A stretch of DNA of 64,000 nucleotides. It comes from Phycisphaeraceae bacterium (lineage in GTDB: Bacteria > Planctomycetota > Phycisphaerae > Phycisphaerales > Zrk34). The notes under the pieces were generated by a model that saw only the letters and a list, made by a program, of their open reading frames with translations, was not told where the DNA came from and searched no databases. Positions 41,568-50,518 of this stretch are shown piece by piece; positions within the stretch are counted from its first letter, which is position 1, and each line of letters begins with the position of its first letter. The translations under genes were made by a program, and so were the position numbers. The DNA is taken from positions 1 to 64,000 of the forward strand of contig JANQQT010000007.1 of assembly GCA_028284925.1 (NCBI GenBank), read 5' to 3'.

Positions 41568-42896
41568 ATGTCAGTTGATGAGGCGATTGATGCGGGCGGT
41601 GGAAGGTTGAAGGCCGGCGTAGCGTGGGGAATTTTTCTCCTCCCCATACTCATTCACTTCGCTCTACTTTTGCTCGGCGCGATGATTACGGAGAGCGTTT
41701 TTGAATTGACAGGACTGGATCTATTTGTTTATGGCCTGACGCTTGTCTATCTGATTATTGGCGGATGGGTCATGGCCAAGCCGTGTCGTCGCCCGAAGTT
41801 TCTTCTTTTGGCCTATTCGACGTTCGCATCATTATTCGTTTTGGAGTACGCTTTGCGCGCCACACTCGACGCCGAGGTCGTTTTACCGATGGTTCCCGGT
41901 CGTACGATCCTGACGCCCAAGAAAGGGCTCATGGCGGGTATTGAGGGCAGGGTTCAGTTTACGGTCAATTCGCTGGGCTTGCGTGGGCGTGAAACGGAAC
42001 CGGAATCCAATGATATCAACATCCTTGCGGTGGGAGGGTCGACGACCGAATGTCTTTATGTGACTGACGAGCAAAGCTGGCCGTGGGTACTGGAAACACA
42101 ACTTTCCAAATCACTGGACAAAAAAGTCTTTGTCGCCAATGCGGGCAAGAGCGGACACTTCACCCTTCATCACGATTACCTGATTCGACACTATCGGCAT
42201 ATCCGGCAATTCGACTACGTGCTGCTTATGGTCGGGATCAACGATATGTTCAAGATGCTTCATCGGAACTATCGTCGTTCGGTCGAGCGTGCACCGAAGC
42301 AAGTTTTTGAGGGCGCCCATGTTCCGCCACATATCGCCACAAGCGACCTTTACTATCGCCGATCGTACATGGCGTATCTGCTGACGCGTCCCAAGGATGA
42401 AGAAATCGACGATGAAAACATCGTTCAGGACGAATCCGGAGCGTGGATTGCGGACCTGCGCAAGGCTCGCGAGAAAATGCTCAAAACTCAACGTCTTGTT
42501 AAGCCTTATCAGCGTCTATCCAAGCTGCTGAAGGTTTATCGTGTCAACCTTAAACAGTTGATCCAGACGTGCAGAGACCAGGGTGTCGAGCCTGTTTTTA
42601 TGACGCAGCCAACTATTTATCGCAGCCCCCTACCGCGAGAGATTCACCATATGCTTTGGCTGTTCCACGGGAACGCCTATTCCGTGGAAGCATTGGAGGT
42701 CATGATGCGGGCATACAACGATACGCTGACCAATGTCTGCAAGGATGAAAAGGTTGTTTGTATTGATATGGCGACGAAAATTGAAAAGGACCTGGGCTCA
42801 TTTTACGACGATTGCCATTTCAATCCTTCCGGTTGCCAGCGTGTGGCGAATGTATTGGAAGACTACTTTGTCAATCGCCTGAAACGCCCGGATTAA
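41568..42896 (+). CDS. Membrane-anchored SGNH/GDSL hydrolase
   Basis: 442 residues. AAAGGAG lies six bases before the ATG at 41568. Three membrane segments occupy about residues 18-110. The hydrolase domain has the Ser nucleophile block GGSTTE (about 157), the GIND block (about 223) and the HFNPSG catalytic Asp/His block near the end (DDCHFNPSGCQ), so the catalytic triad is intact. These enzymes remove or move acyl groups on sugars and lipids. Final gene of the carbamoyltransferase cluster, about 63 bases after the DUF5989 gene. Acts probably on the extracytoplasmic side. Confidence 0.88.
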   Translation: MSVDEAIDAGGGRLKAGVAWGIFLLPILIHFALLLLGAMITESVFELTGLDLFVYGLTLVYLIIGGWVMAKPCRRPKFLLLAYSTFASLFVLEYALRATLDAEVVLPMVPGRTILTPKKGLMAGIEGRVQFTVNSLGLRGRETEPESNDINILAVGGSTTECLYVTDEQSWPWVLETQLSKSLDKKVFVANAGKSGHFTLHHDYLIRHYRHIRQFDYVLLMVGINDMFKMLHRNYRRSVERAPKQVFEGAHVPPHIATSDLYYRRSYMAYLLTRPKDEEIDDENIVQDESGAWIADLRKAREKMLKTQRLVKPYQRLSKLLKVYRVNLKQLIQTCRDQGVEPVFMTQPTIYRSPLPREIHHMLWLFHGNAYSVEALEVMMRAYNDTLTNVCKDEKVVCIDMATKIEKDLGSFYDDCHFNPSGCQRVANVLEDYFVNRLKRPD

Positions 42897-42910
42897 GTGT
42901 TTTTAATTGA

Positions 42911-44266
42911 TTAGAGAACAAAGCGCGATAAATCTTCGTCATCCACAATGGAACTCAATCTTTCTTTGACCATCGCCTGCGTAATCGTGATTTTTTTCTT
43001 GCCTGATTTGGCCAGCTCCGGAGCGTCAAAACTGATTGGCTCAAAGAGCTTTTCCATGATGGTCATCAGACGCCTGGCCCCGATGTTTTCCATCCGCTCA
43101 TTGGCCTGAGCCGCCAGCGACGCCATTTCCTGGATGGCTTTTTTCTGGAAGGTGATTTTCAATCCTTCGGTGCCCAATAGTGCCTGTTGCTGCGTCGTCA
43201 AAGCGTTGTGCGGTTCAGTCAGAATACGAACGAAGTCTTCCTTCGATAGAGCCGACAATTCCACACGAATTGGGAATCGCCCCTGTAGCTCCGGCATCAA
43301 GTCCGAGACGGATGCCGAATGGAACGCTCCTGCGGCTATGAAGAGAATGTGTTCCGTATTCACTGCCCCATGCCTGGTCGTCACGGTTGAACCTTCAACA
43401 ATTGGCAGGAGATCCCGCTGAACCCCCTGCCGCGATACATCAGGTCCGCTCTTTCCACCGCCTTGCGAATTGGTAGCGACCTTGTCGATCTCATCTATAA
43501 ATACGATTCCCGCTTGCTCGGTCCGCTCTATCGCCTCGGCATTTACCTTGTCACGATCCAGCATGTCTTCTGTTGCCTGATGAAGCAATACCTCACGGGC
43601 TTCGGAAATCGGCATGCGACGGGAGGAAGACTGGTCGGGTATCAGAGACTCAAACATCTTGGACATGTCCGGGTCCATCTGGTCCAGTCCCATGTTGGAA
43701 AACATTGTGACCGGCATCATCTTTGAATGGATATTGACCTCAACCTCTTCATCATCGAGCTTTCCGGCAGCAAGTTGCTCACGCAGACGGTTGCGCGTTC
43801 GCTCTCGTCGCTCGAGGGTTTCGGCATCGGCTTCAAAATCTTCGACCCCTGAATCCGGTAGAAGAAGATCTACCAACTGCTCTTCCACATTCCACTCCGC
43901 TTCGCGCTGCACGGTCTCGGCGTGCTCAGCACGCACCATGGAAATAGCCTGTTCCAAAAGATCCCGGATCATGGATTCGACATCGCGTCCGTGATAACCC
44001 ACTTCGGTAAATTTCGAAGCTTCGACCTTGATAAAAGGCGCGCCTGTTAGCGTGGCGATACGACGTGCAATTTCGGTTTTCCCCACGCCGGTCGGGCCGA
44101 TCATGATGATGTTTTTTGGACTAATTTCCTTGCCCAAGTCCGGATCAAGCTGTTGCCTTCGCCAGCGATTTCGAATGGCTACTGCGACGGCGCGCTTGGC
44201 CTCAGCCTGGCCGATGATATAGAGGTTCAATTGGTCCACGATCTCTTTGGGTGTCATTTCATGCAT
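42911..44266 (-). CDS. hslU: ATP-dependent protease ATPase subunit HslU (ClpY)
   Basis: 451 residues. AAA+ unfoldase that feeds substrates to the peptidase HslV. Walker A GPTGVGKT (57-64), Walker B IVFIDEIDK, and an intermediate domain (about 110-240). The C-terminus ends LSRFVL, the tail that inserts into HslV, so a partner peptidase is expected. No hslV is adjacent or elsewhere in the window, unlike the usual hslVU operon. A second ATG at residue 4 (MTPKEIVDQ) is the commoner family start. Convergent with the SGNH hydrolase gene. Confidence 0.95.
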   Translation of the reverse strand: MHEMTPKEIVDQLNLYIIGQAEAKRAVAVAIRNRWRRQQLDPDLGKEISPKNIIMIGPTGVGKTEIARRIATLTGAPFIKVEASKFTEVGYHGRDVESMIRDLLEQAISMVRAEHAETVQREAEWNVEEQLVDLLLPDSGVEDFEADAETLERRERTRNRLREQLAAGKLDDEEVEVNIHSKMMPVTMFSNMGLDQMDPDMSKMFESLIPDQSSSRRMPISEAREVLLHQATEDMLDRDKVNAEAIERTEQAGIVFIDEIDKVATNSQGGGKSGPDVSRQGVQRDLLPIVEGSTVTTRHGAVNTEHILFIAAGAFHSASVSDLMPELQGRFPIRVELSALSKEDFVRILTEPHNALTTQQQALLGTEGLKITFQKKAIQEMASLAAQANERMENIGARRLMTIMEKLFEPISFDAPELAKSGKKKITITQAMVKERLSSIVDDEDLSRFVL

Positions 44267-44327
44267 GGGAAGGCATAATAGCAGACGGACCCGATGGATC
44301 GAATGTTCTTGTGTTTGAGGCTTAGAT

Positions 44328-45218
44328 TCAGGTTGTTAAGTTTGCCTGATCTGCTGCCGGTGTAGAGTTCGATGTATTCCTCCCACCACGTTCCCGTTTT
44401 GCACGAAACTTCTCGATCTCACTTTTCATCGCGTTCGCCGAAACATCCCTGTCCCAGAACTGAATATCCTTGGGGCGGCGATCGGCACGGCAATAGACAC
44501 GCGGCTGCATATCCGCATCGACTTCCAGTTGCAGATCGTAGAGCTGTCGCTGCACATCCTGGCGCTTCTGTTCCATCATTGCATCATCCGCATCGGGAGG
44601 GACGTGAACGGGCGTTCCCCCATAAATCTTTGCGCGCGTAAACGGTAGCGGTAAACGAAATCGGTCCCAGGATTGAAACTGCCAGTAGGATTTTGGTGAT
44701 GCTGCAATGGGAAGAATCGGACGACCTGTGATCTTGGCAAGCAAGATGATTCCGGGCTTGGTTTCCAGTGCGGGCCCTCGCGGACCATCGACTGCGATGC
44801 ATGCATCCGCACCTTCGTTTACGATCCGAGCCAGATCGATGATTGCGCGCGTCGCGCCGCGGTTGCTTGAACCACGCACGGTCTGGTATCCCAGCCCGTG
44901 AAGAATATTCGATAGAATTTGGCCGTCCGGACTTTTGCTGGTAATGACACACATCCCGTTTCCGCGATGGTAATACATGGGGGCAAAACACGATCCGTGC
45001 CAGAGGGCGATCAATACAGGCCCGTTGTCCTCACCGCGGTACTCTTCCAGCTTCTCACGCTGGCGAACATCATAACGTGTGGTCAATCCAATAAGCCTAA
45101 AGATCGTTGCACCGAGGAGCTGCATACATCGCAAAGAAACCCGTTTCTTGAAGGTCATGCGACGCTTCGTTTCGGGGTCGGACTTGGTGGTATCAATCGG
45201 TGGTTTCATTGAAGCCAT
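44328..45218 (-). CDS. Lysophospholipid acyltransferase-like protein (DUF374)
   Basis: 296 residues. DUF374 proteins are related to lipid A and lysophospholipid acyltransferases. The acyltransferase motif lies at ALWHGSCFAPM (about 70-80), followed by AVDGPRGPALETKPG and AKITGRPILPI. A short hydrophobic stretch near residues 30-50 suggests peripheral membrane binding. The gene sits 62 bases upstream of hslU on the same strand. In Gram-negative bacteria DUF374 proteins are thought to act near KdsB/LPS steps; kdsB is in the window but not adjacent. Confidence 0.88.
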   Translation of the reverse strand: MASMKPPIDTTKSDPETKRRMTFKKRVSLRCMQLLGATIFRLIGLTTRYDVRQREKLEEYRGEDNGPVLIALWHGSCFAPMYYHRGNGMCVITSKSPDGQILSNILHGLGYQTVRGSSNRGATRAIIDLARIVNEGADACIAVDGPRGPALETKPGIILLAKITGRPILPIAASPKSYWQFQSWDRFRLPLPFTRAKIYGGTPVHVPPDADDAMMEQKRQDVQRQLYDLQLEVDADMQPRVYCRADRRPKDIQFWDRDVSANAMKSEIEKFRAKRERGGRNTSNSTPAADQANLTT

Positions 45219-45321
45219 GCGAGTTCGGATGATAGCACGCTATGCCCCCATCGGGAACCACCCCCTCCAACAATTTACGCGGGGAGGTACGGCGTCGATA
45301 CAATCACGACTTGTATTCCCA

Positions 45322-46611
45322 TTATGCGGATGATGGAATACGTTCGATTTCGGCGCCGACTGATTTGAGTTTCTCATCCAGTTTCTCGTAGCCGCGATCA
45401 ATGTGGTAAACGCGATTAACTGTCGTCTGCCCTTTTGCTGCAAGCCCGGCCATGACCAGGCCAGCCGATGCACGCAGGTCCGAAGCCATTACCGGCGCCC
45501 CAACCAGTTTCTTTACTCCGCTGACCATGACGCTAGGGCCCTGCCGATACAGGTTCGCCCCCATACGCGCTAATTCGGGAACGTGCATGTAGCGATCCGG
45601 AAAGATCTTCTCCGTAATCATCGAATTCCCATCTGCCAGCGTCAGCAGCGCCATGATCTGTGCCTGTAAATCTGTGGGGAAACCGGGATGGGGTTGTGTG
45701 GTGATGAATACAGGCTCGAGTCGCCGTGCCGAACCTACGCTTACGGTTGCACGCATCGCGTCGGCGCCTGTGGGAATATCTACCGATACTCCGATCTCGT
45801 CCAGACGATCCAATGCAGCCATCAGGCAATCGACGGGGCAGTTTTCGATCTGAAGGTCGCCATTCGTGATCGCTGCCGTCATGATCCATGTCCCCGCCTC
45901 GATGCGGTCGGCAATTACCCGGTGGTCGGCGCCTGTAAGCGATTCGACGCCGTCTATCGTAATGCGTGGAGATCCGGCCCCGTGGATGCTTGCCCCCATC
46001 GCGTTCAGCAGATTTGCCACATCCACAACCTCAGGTTCGCATGCGACCTGCTCGAGTACGGTTGTCCCCTTGGCTACGGCGGCGGCCGACATCACGTTGA
46101 TTGTTCCCAACACGGTTGACCCAAACGGCCCGCCCATAAAGATCCGCGTACCCTGTAGCTTCTTTGCACGGGCGTGGATGATTCCCCCTTCGAGTTCGAT
46201 ATCCGCTCCTAGTGCCTGCAATCCACGTAGGTGGATATCCACCGGGCGATCTCCGATAGGGCAGCCACCCGGCATCGATACGCTCGCCTCACCCCGCTTC
46301 CCAAGCAATGGCCCCAGCACGCAAATACTTGCGCGCATCTTTCGAACGATGTCGTACTCCGCAAGCGAATTGCCTTCGTCCACCACCTTGATTTCCATGG
46401 TCCGATCTTCGCCGTGTTTGACATCACAACCCAGCGATTCGAGGAGCATCACGAGGTGTGCGATATCTGACAGGCGCGGGACATCCTGCAATTTCACCGT
46501 ATCCTCCGCCATTAATGCCGCGGCCATTAACGGCAGTGCCGCATTCTTTGATCCGCTTACCCTGACCGTACCTTTGAGTCTTCGACCACCTTGTATCCGA
46601 AATGCATCCAT
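45322..46611 (-). CDS. murA: UDP-N-acetylglucosamine 1-carboxyvinyltransferase
   Basis: 429 residues. First committed step of peptidoglycan synthesis, adding enolpyruvate from PEP to UDP-GlcNAc. Lys22-Asn23 (GSKNAALP) bind substrate and the catalytic Cys117 sits in PGGCPIGDRPVD, so the fosfomycin-binding Cys is kept. Two inverted alpha/beta domains are complete. Together with murC this argues that the organism makes peptidoglycan. RBS AAGGA is about 12 bases before the ATG. Confidence 0.97.
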   Translation of the reverse strand: MDAFRIQGGRRLKGTVRVSGSKNAALPLMAAALMAEDTVKLQDVPRLSDIAHLVMLLESLGCDVKHGEDRTMEIKVVDEGNSLAEYDIVRKMRASICVLGPLLGKRGEASVSMPGGCPIGDRPVDIHLRGLQALGADIELEGGIIHARAKKLQGTRIFMGGPFGSTVLGTINVMSAAAVAKGTTVLEQVACEPEVVDVANLLNAMGASIHGAGSPRITIDGVESLTGADHRVIADRIEAGTWIMTAAITNGDLQIENCPVDCLMAALDRLDEIGVSVDIPTGADAMRATVSVGSARRLEPVFITTQPHPGFPTDLQAQIMALLTLADGNSMITEKIFPDRYMHVPELARMGANLYRQGPSVMVSGVKKLVGAPVMASDLRASAGLVMAGLAAKGQTTVNRVYHIDRGYEKLDEKLKSVGAEIERIPSSA

Positions 46612-46705
46612 GCGATTGAAATGTCCTTGCCTGTCCGTTTGAGGGGATCATACCCCCCTATCGTGATTCATCGGCATTCGGTCACTGAAAAAACCAGAAG
46701 CCTTC

Positions 46706-48457
46706 CTAGAGCTTTCTTACGTAAATGAAGTAAGCACCCCGTGATTTGCCGTTCTTATATTCCAGCCATGATTCCAGTCGCGTGGCGCCCTGCTCCGCAC
46801 GAATTTTGAAAGTGACGGTATGGTCTCCCTCCTTGACTGGCTTCTCTGCTTCAATCTCGCCTATTTTGATCCGTGCCTTTATGGCTTTCATGGGGCGTTT
46901 GGTCACTGCAGGCCACCTTGCCAGCGTTACCTCATATCGACCAGCCTTTTCAAATTCGACTACCCAATATCCGTTGGCGAACATTCTTTCGTTTCTGACA
47001 TGCCCCTGGTGCCAAGGCACACCCGACTGTTTGGCATGCCAGTCGTGAGCAGTGATGCGCATCAGCGATTTATCATGACCGAGCACGATGGGGCAGTACT
47101 CATTAAATCGTGACGATTGGCTTTTGTATGATTTTTCATATTCTGCGCGCAATTGTGCGACAACCTTTGGGTGTTCGGCAGAAACATCCTTCAATTGCCC
47201 CGGATCAGCTTGCATATCAAAAAGCGCTTTTCCGTCTATCAGACGCCATCGCTTTGTCATCACTGACGACTGTCGCCAGGGTTTGGGGTGTTCAATGCGG
47301 TGCGACTGCACAATCAAGGTACGTGGCGGCCACTCCTTGTATTTAGGATTCTTAAGCAGAGGTACAAAGGATTTGCCATCCAGAGGCTGCGTCTTGATTT
47401 TTTTGAGGCGACAAAGGTCCATCAATGTCGGCAGCACATCGATATGAGCCGTCAACTGGTTCACATCTCGTCCGCCAATCAGATCCCCATCAGGCCAGTA
47501 AACGAAGAATGGTACACGATGCCCTCCGTCATATGCCGAGCCCTTTCGCCCTCGCATTCCTGCGTTAAATCCACGCCATCCCCCTGCCGCTTTTGCTTGT
47601 CCACGCCGTGGTCTATTGGCTATTCCCGCCGCTGTTCCGTTGTCGGACATGAATATCAATATCGTATTCGATTCCAACTTCAACTCTTTCAGTTTCGAAC
47701 GCAGTTTTCCCATATTCTCATCGATGTTGGTGATCATCCCGTAAAACTTTGCCATTGTTGCCGGGACTCCCTTTTTCACGTAAGGCTCAGAGTATTTTTC
47801 TGATACGAGGTAAGGGCCGTGCGGGGCATTGGTGGTGATGTACAGAAAAAACGGTCGCCTTTTGTGCCGCTCGATGAAATCCAACCCGTGTTGAAACCAA
47901 ATGTCGGTGCAGTAGCCTTTGTGACGCTTGGCTTTGCCGTTGATCCAATACGCGTCATCAAAATAGTCGTTCCCCCAATAGTCCGGCGTCTGTCCTACGC
48001 CTCCCCCACCGTGAATGAACGTTTCGTCAAAACCCATATCCTGCGGGCGCGAAGGATAATTGTCACCCAAGTGCCATTTTCCGCTAATTCCTGTCACGTA
48101 TCCTGAATTGCGAAACGCGTGTGCGAGTGTTGTCTCATCCCTGCGGATGAGCGACCTACCCATAATGGTATGCCAGACACCGGTACGCGCGGAATACCTT
48201 CCGGTCATCAATGCTGCCCGCGTGGGAGAACAGGTTGGATCTACATGAAAGTCGGTAAGACGAATCGACTGCGCATGTAGCTTGTCCAGGTGGGGTGTCT
48301 GGATCATCTTGTTCCCGTGAGCGGCGATATCGCCGTAACCCTGATCATCCGTGATGACGAGAATCACATTTGGACGTCCGCTACGAGCAAAGGCATTGGC
48401 GGCAAACACAACCAGCACCACGAAACAGATACATGCGACTCGAATCACTTTTGCCAT
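46706..48457 (-). CDS. Exported sulfatase (formylglycine type, CSPTR)
   Basis: 583 residues from the ATG at 48457, chosen since AAGGA lies seven bases upstream; an ATG two codons earlier is too close to that site. A signal peptide (about 1-25, cleaved after NAFA) points to export. Catalytic motif CSPTR at 76-80, Cys76 being the formylglycine precursor. The metal-binding Asp pair is in ITDDQGYGD (36-43), and GKWHLG follows at about 120. A C-terminal extension beyond the sulfatase domain (from about 450) resembles a beta-rich domain. Substrate unknown. Divergent from the Cys-rich gene. Confidence 0.94.
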   Translation of the reverse strand: MAKVIRVACICFVVLVVFAANAFARSGRPNVILVITDDQGYGDIAAHGNKMIQTPHLDKLHAQSIRLTDFHVDPTCSPTRAALMTGRYSARTGVWHTIMGRSLIRRDETTLAHAFRNSGYVTGISGKWHLGDNYPSRPQDMGFDETFIHGGGGVGQTPDYWGNDYFDDAYWINGKAKRHKGYCTDIWFQHGLDFIERHKRRPFFLYITTNAPHGPYLVSEKYSEPYVKKGVPATMAKFYGMITNIDENMGKLRSKLKELKLESNTILIFMSDNGTAAGIANRPRRGQAKAAGGWRGFNAGMRGRKGSAYDGGHRVPFFVYWPDGDLIGGRDVNQLTAHIDVLPTLMDLCRLKKIKTQPLDGKSFVPLLKNPKYKEWPPRTLIVQSHRIEHPKPWRQSSVMTKRWRLIDGKALFDMQADPGQLKDVSAEHPKVVAQLRAEYEKSYKSQSSRFNEYCPIVLGHDKSLMRITAHDWHAKQSGVPWHQGHVRNERMFANGYWVVEFEKAGRYEVTLARWPAVTKRPMKAIKARIKIGEIEAEKPVKEGDHTVTFKIRAEQGATRLESWLEYKNGKSRGAYFIYVRKL

Positions 48458-48673
48458 AATCATTCCTTTTTTGTTTGCGGGGCTGTTCGTCGAAACACCC
48501 CTGCGAGCGGGCGTATTGTAACCAATTGAATTGGTCGTATCTGACTATTCGGCCAAAGGAACGGTGAGAATCATGACACGTATCACTTACGACATCCACA
48601 GAAAATGTAATGAGTTTTCACAACTCTGACCGATATTCTGTGTGTTGTGACTTGTTGAGATGAGGTGACGTCC

Positions 48674-48898
48674 GTGGTAAGTATGCATCAGCAAAAGCTG
48701 GATTTGTGTCCGTTTATAGACCACGACCAACCGGGATGCCGATCACACTTTTCCGTCGTCCATTTGGCGCAAGCCTTCGATGCCTGTGTCGGCGGGTTCC
48801 AGAGTTGCCCTCAATATTACAAGCTCATGAAAGATCACCCCACGAGGCTCATTGCGATTACCGCTCATGGACGTAACCTTCAATCAACCGGTTCGTGA
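48674..48898 (+). CDS. Cys-rich mini-protein overlapping xerD
   Basis: 74 residues from a GTG at 48674 (GAGG eight bases before; an ATG at 48683 is also possible). Cysteines at 12, 22, 38 and 45 (C-x9-C-x15-C-x6-C) with His nearby could bind a metal or cluster. The CPFIDHDQPGC and AFDACVGGFQSCP stretches look like conserved blocks. Its 3' end overlaps the recombinase start by 32 bases in another frame, suggesting coupling. Family not identified with certainty. Confidence 0.5.
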   Translation: MVSMHQQKLDLCPFIDHDQPGCRSHFSVVHLAQAFDACVGGFQSCPQYYKLMKDHPTRLIAITAHGRNLQSTGS

Positions 48899-49766
48899 GT
48901 TCTTGTCGTATTTGAGGATCGAATGCGGGCTGGCCGCTAATACCATCGAATCCTACGCGCTGGACCTCAAGCGACTCTGCCGATTCCTAGCTGAGCAGAA
49001 CATCCTGCATCCCGCCGATCTGGATGGACGACATTTTATTGATTATCTTCGTTCGCTACGCGAGGACGAACTCACGGGAAAAACGGTCGCCCGTCATCTG
49101 GCCACACTCCGCGCTTTTGCGCGATTCCTCGTCTTTCATCAGTATTGCGAAATTGACCCGTCGGAGATGCTCGAGCGACCTGCGACGTGGCAACGAGTAC
49201 CCCAGGTCATGCAGATGAAACACATCCGGGCTTTGCTTGAGTCTCCCCAGCCTTCCGATCGTATGTATTTACGCGACAAGGCCGTTCTTGAGCTTATGTA
49301 CGCCACAGGCTGTCGCGCCTCGGAGGTTGGCGCGATTCACGTCTCGGATTTTCACGATGACATCGGCGTTATCAAAATTACGGGGAAAGGTGGTCGTCAG
49401 CGCATCGTCCCCATTGGCAAACCCGCCCTCGAAGCCATCCAGCAATACTATCGAGAGCTTCGCGGGAACCTGATTCATGATGACGCTAACTGTGAATATC
49501 TCTTTCTCACATTACGCGGCACACGCATGGATCGGTTTGTCATTTGGGCCATGATTAAAAAGCTTGCCAAACGTGCAGGACTGACCAATGTCCACCCCCA
49601 TGTCATTCGACATACCTTTGCCACTCACCTCCTTGGAGGCGGCGCCGACCTTCGTGTCGTTCAGGAGCTTCTTGGTCATGCGCGCGTTACTACTACACAG
49701 ATTTATACGCATGTTGACCAGGGGCGACTCAAGAAAGTTATTGACAGTTTTCACCCCCGTCCCTAG
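48867..49766 (+). CDS. xerD: Tyrosine recombinase XerC/XerD family
   Basis: 299 residues from the ATG at 48867. Resolves chromosome dimers at dif with its partner. All catalytic residues are present: Arg150 (TGCRASE), Lys174 (TGKGGR), His245 and Arg248 (HVIRHT), His271 (LLGHA) and Tyr280 (QIYTHV). The N-terminal SAM-like core (about 5-90) is typical of chromosomal Xer. No phage or att genes surround it. Whether it is XerC or XerD is not settled; RHTFATHLL and the HV after the Tyr favour the XerD side. Confidence 0.92.
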   Translation: MDVTFNQPVREFLSYLRIECGLAANTIESYALDLKRLCRFLAEQNILHPADLDGRHFIDYLRSLREDELTGKTVARHLATLRAFARFLVFHQYCEIDPSEMLERPATWQRVPQVMQMKHIRALLESPQPSDRMYLRDKAVLELMYATGCRASEVGAIHVSDFHDDIGVIKITGKGGRQRIVPIGKPALEAIQQYYRELRGNLIHDDANCEYLFLTLRGTRMDRFVIWAMIKKLAKRAGLTNVHPHVIRHTFATHLLGGGADLRVVQELLGHARVTTTQIYTHVDQGRLKKVIDSFHPRP

Positions 49767-49790
49767 CCACCCCGCATTTTACGCACAAAA

Positions 49791-49823
49791 AAATCGCACG
49801 AAGCCTTTCAGCTTCGTGCGATT
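49791..49823 (-). terminator. Intrinsic terminator for the minus strand
   Basis: A 13-bp stem (AATCGCACGAAGC at 49792-49804, GCTTCGTGCGATT at 49811-49823) with a six-base loop. On the minus strand it is followed by a run of seven T residues. It ends the transcript of the coiled-coil gene about 130 bases upstream, and may also stop xerD read-through. Confidence 0.85.
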
Positions 49824-49953
49824 GTGTCGTGTCTCTCTCTCAAACGGTCTATTCGCGGGAACAAACTTCTCCGGGCGAATGTGATGGTTCAAATGGACCC
49901 TCTATGCCGATGTCGTGCCAATCGTCGGCGTCTCGACGAATCGCTCTGGTGCA

Positions 49954-50247
49954 TCAGCTATCGTCGCTACCTGCGTCGGTGTCTTTACCGTGATTCTGCT
50001 GCTCAAGCATCTTCCGCAGGTAGGAATTTTCTCGTCGTGTGGCTTCAAGATCAAACATCAGGTACTTGATCGACAAGCGAAGGTAGTCAAGGCTTTCCTG
50101 AAGATCCGTCACCGTCTTTTTCAGCTTCTTATGCCGCGTTTGCGTTTCGCTCGCCAAACTCTCAAGCTTCTTACGTTCCGCTTCCGGCAAAGTGGAAATT
50201 TCCTTCATCAACTCCGCCAGTTTAGTTTGGAATACGGTTTCATCCAT
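49954..50247 (-). CDS. Hypothetical coiled-coil protein
   Basis: 97 residues, almost wholly helical: LAELMKEISTLPEAERKKLESL and later heptads such as LEATRRENSYLRKMLEQQ. AGAGGA lies eight bases before the ATG. A promoter candidate lies 120-150 bases upstream and a strong terminator follows. It has no signal peptide and no named family. The short acidic tail (GKDTDAGSDDS) is disordered. Possible scaffolding or regulatory role; no function inferred. Confidence 0.75.
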   Translation of the reverse strand: MDETVFQTKLAELMKEISTLPEAERKKLESLASETQTRHKKLKKTVTDLQESLDYLRLSIKYLMFDLEATRRENSYLRKMLEQQNHGKDTDAGSDDS

Positions 50248-50372
50248 TTTGGCATCCTCTCTTCTTTATCCCCGCGGGAGACTTTCTCAGTATGCCGGAC
50301 CATATAACAAGGCCCTTGCCAAACCTGAACGAATACTCTGTAATATCGCGTGCCTACCGCCTGCAAGTGCTT

Positions 50373-50401
50373 GATATACAACGAATTGCATGTTTTTGCA
50401 A
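50373..50401 (-). promoter_or_regulatory. Candidate promoter of the coiled-coil gene
   Basis: On the minus strand TTGCAA (50396-50401) and TATATC (50373-50378) are 17 bases apart. Each matches four of six consensus positions. The transcript would begin near 50366, about 120 bases before the ATG. A 7-bp inverted repeat (GTTGCTT-AG-AAGCAAC, 50444-50459) lies just upstream and could be an operator. Confidence 0.4.
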
Positions 50402-50518
50402 CCCCGGTCAAACGAAATTACGTTGGGGCCATCTGGGGCGGATGTTGCTTAGAAGCAACGTATTTCGAGTCATTTGACGCCGTGAAACAACCGCCTTAAC
50501 AGTGAATTAACACAGATT

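Noticed and set aside
48867-49766. Tyrosine recombinase as an integrase of a mobile element
   Set aside because: The protein has the length and motif set of chromosomal XerC/XerD. No att-like repeats, phage genes or tRNA insertion site are near it.
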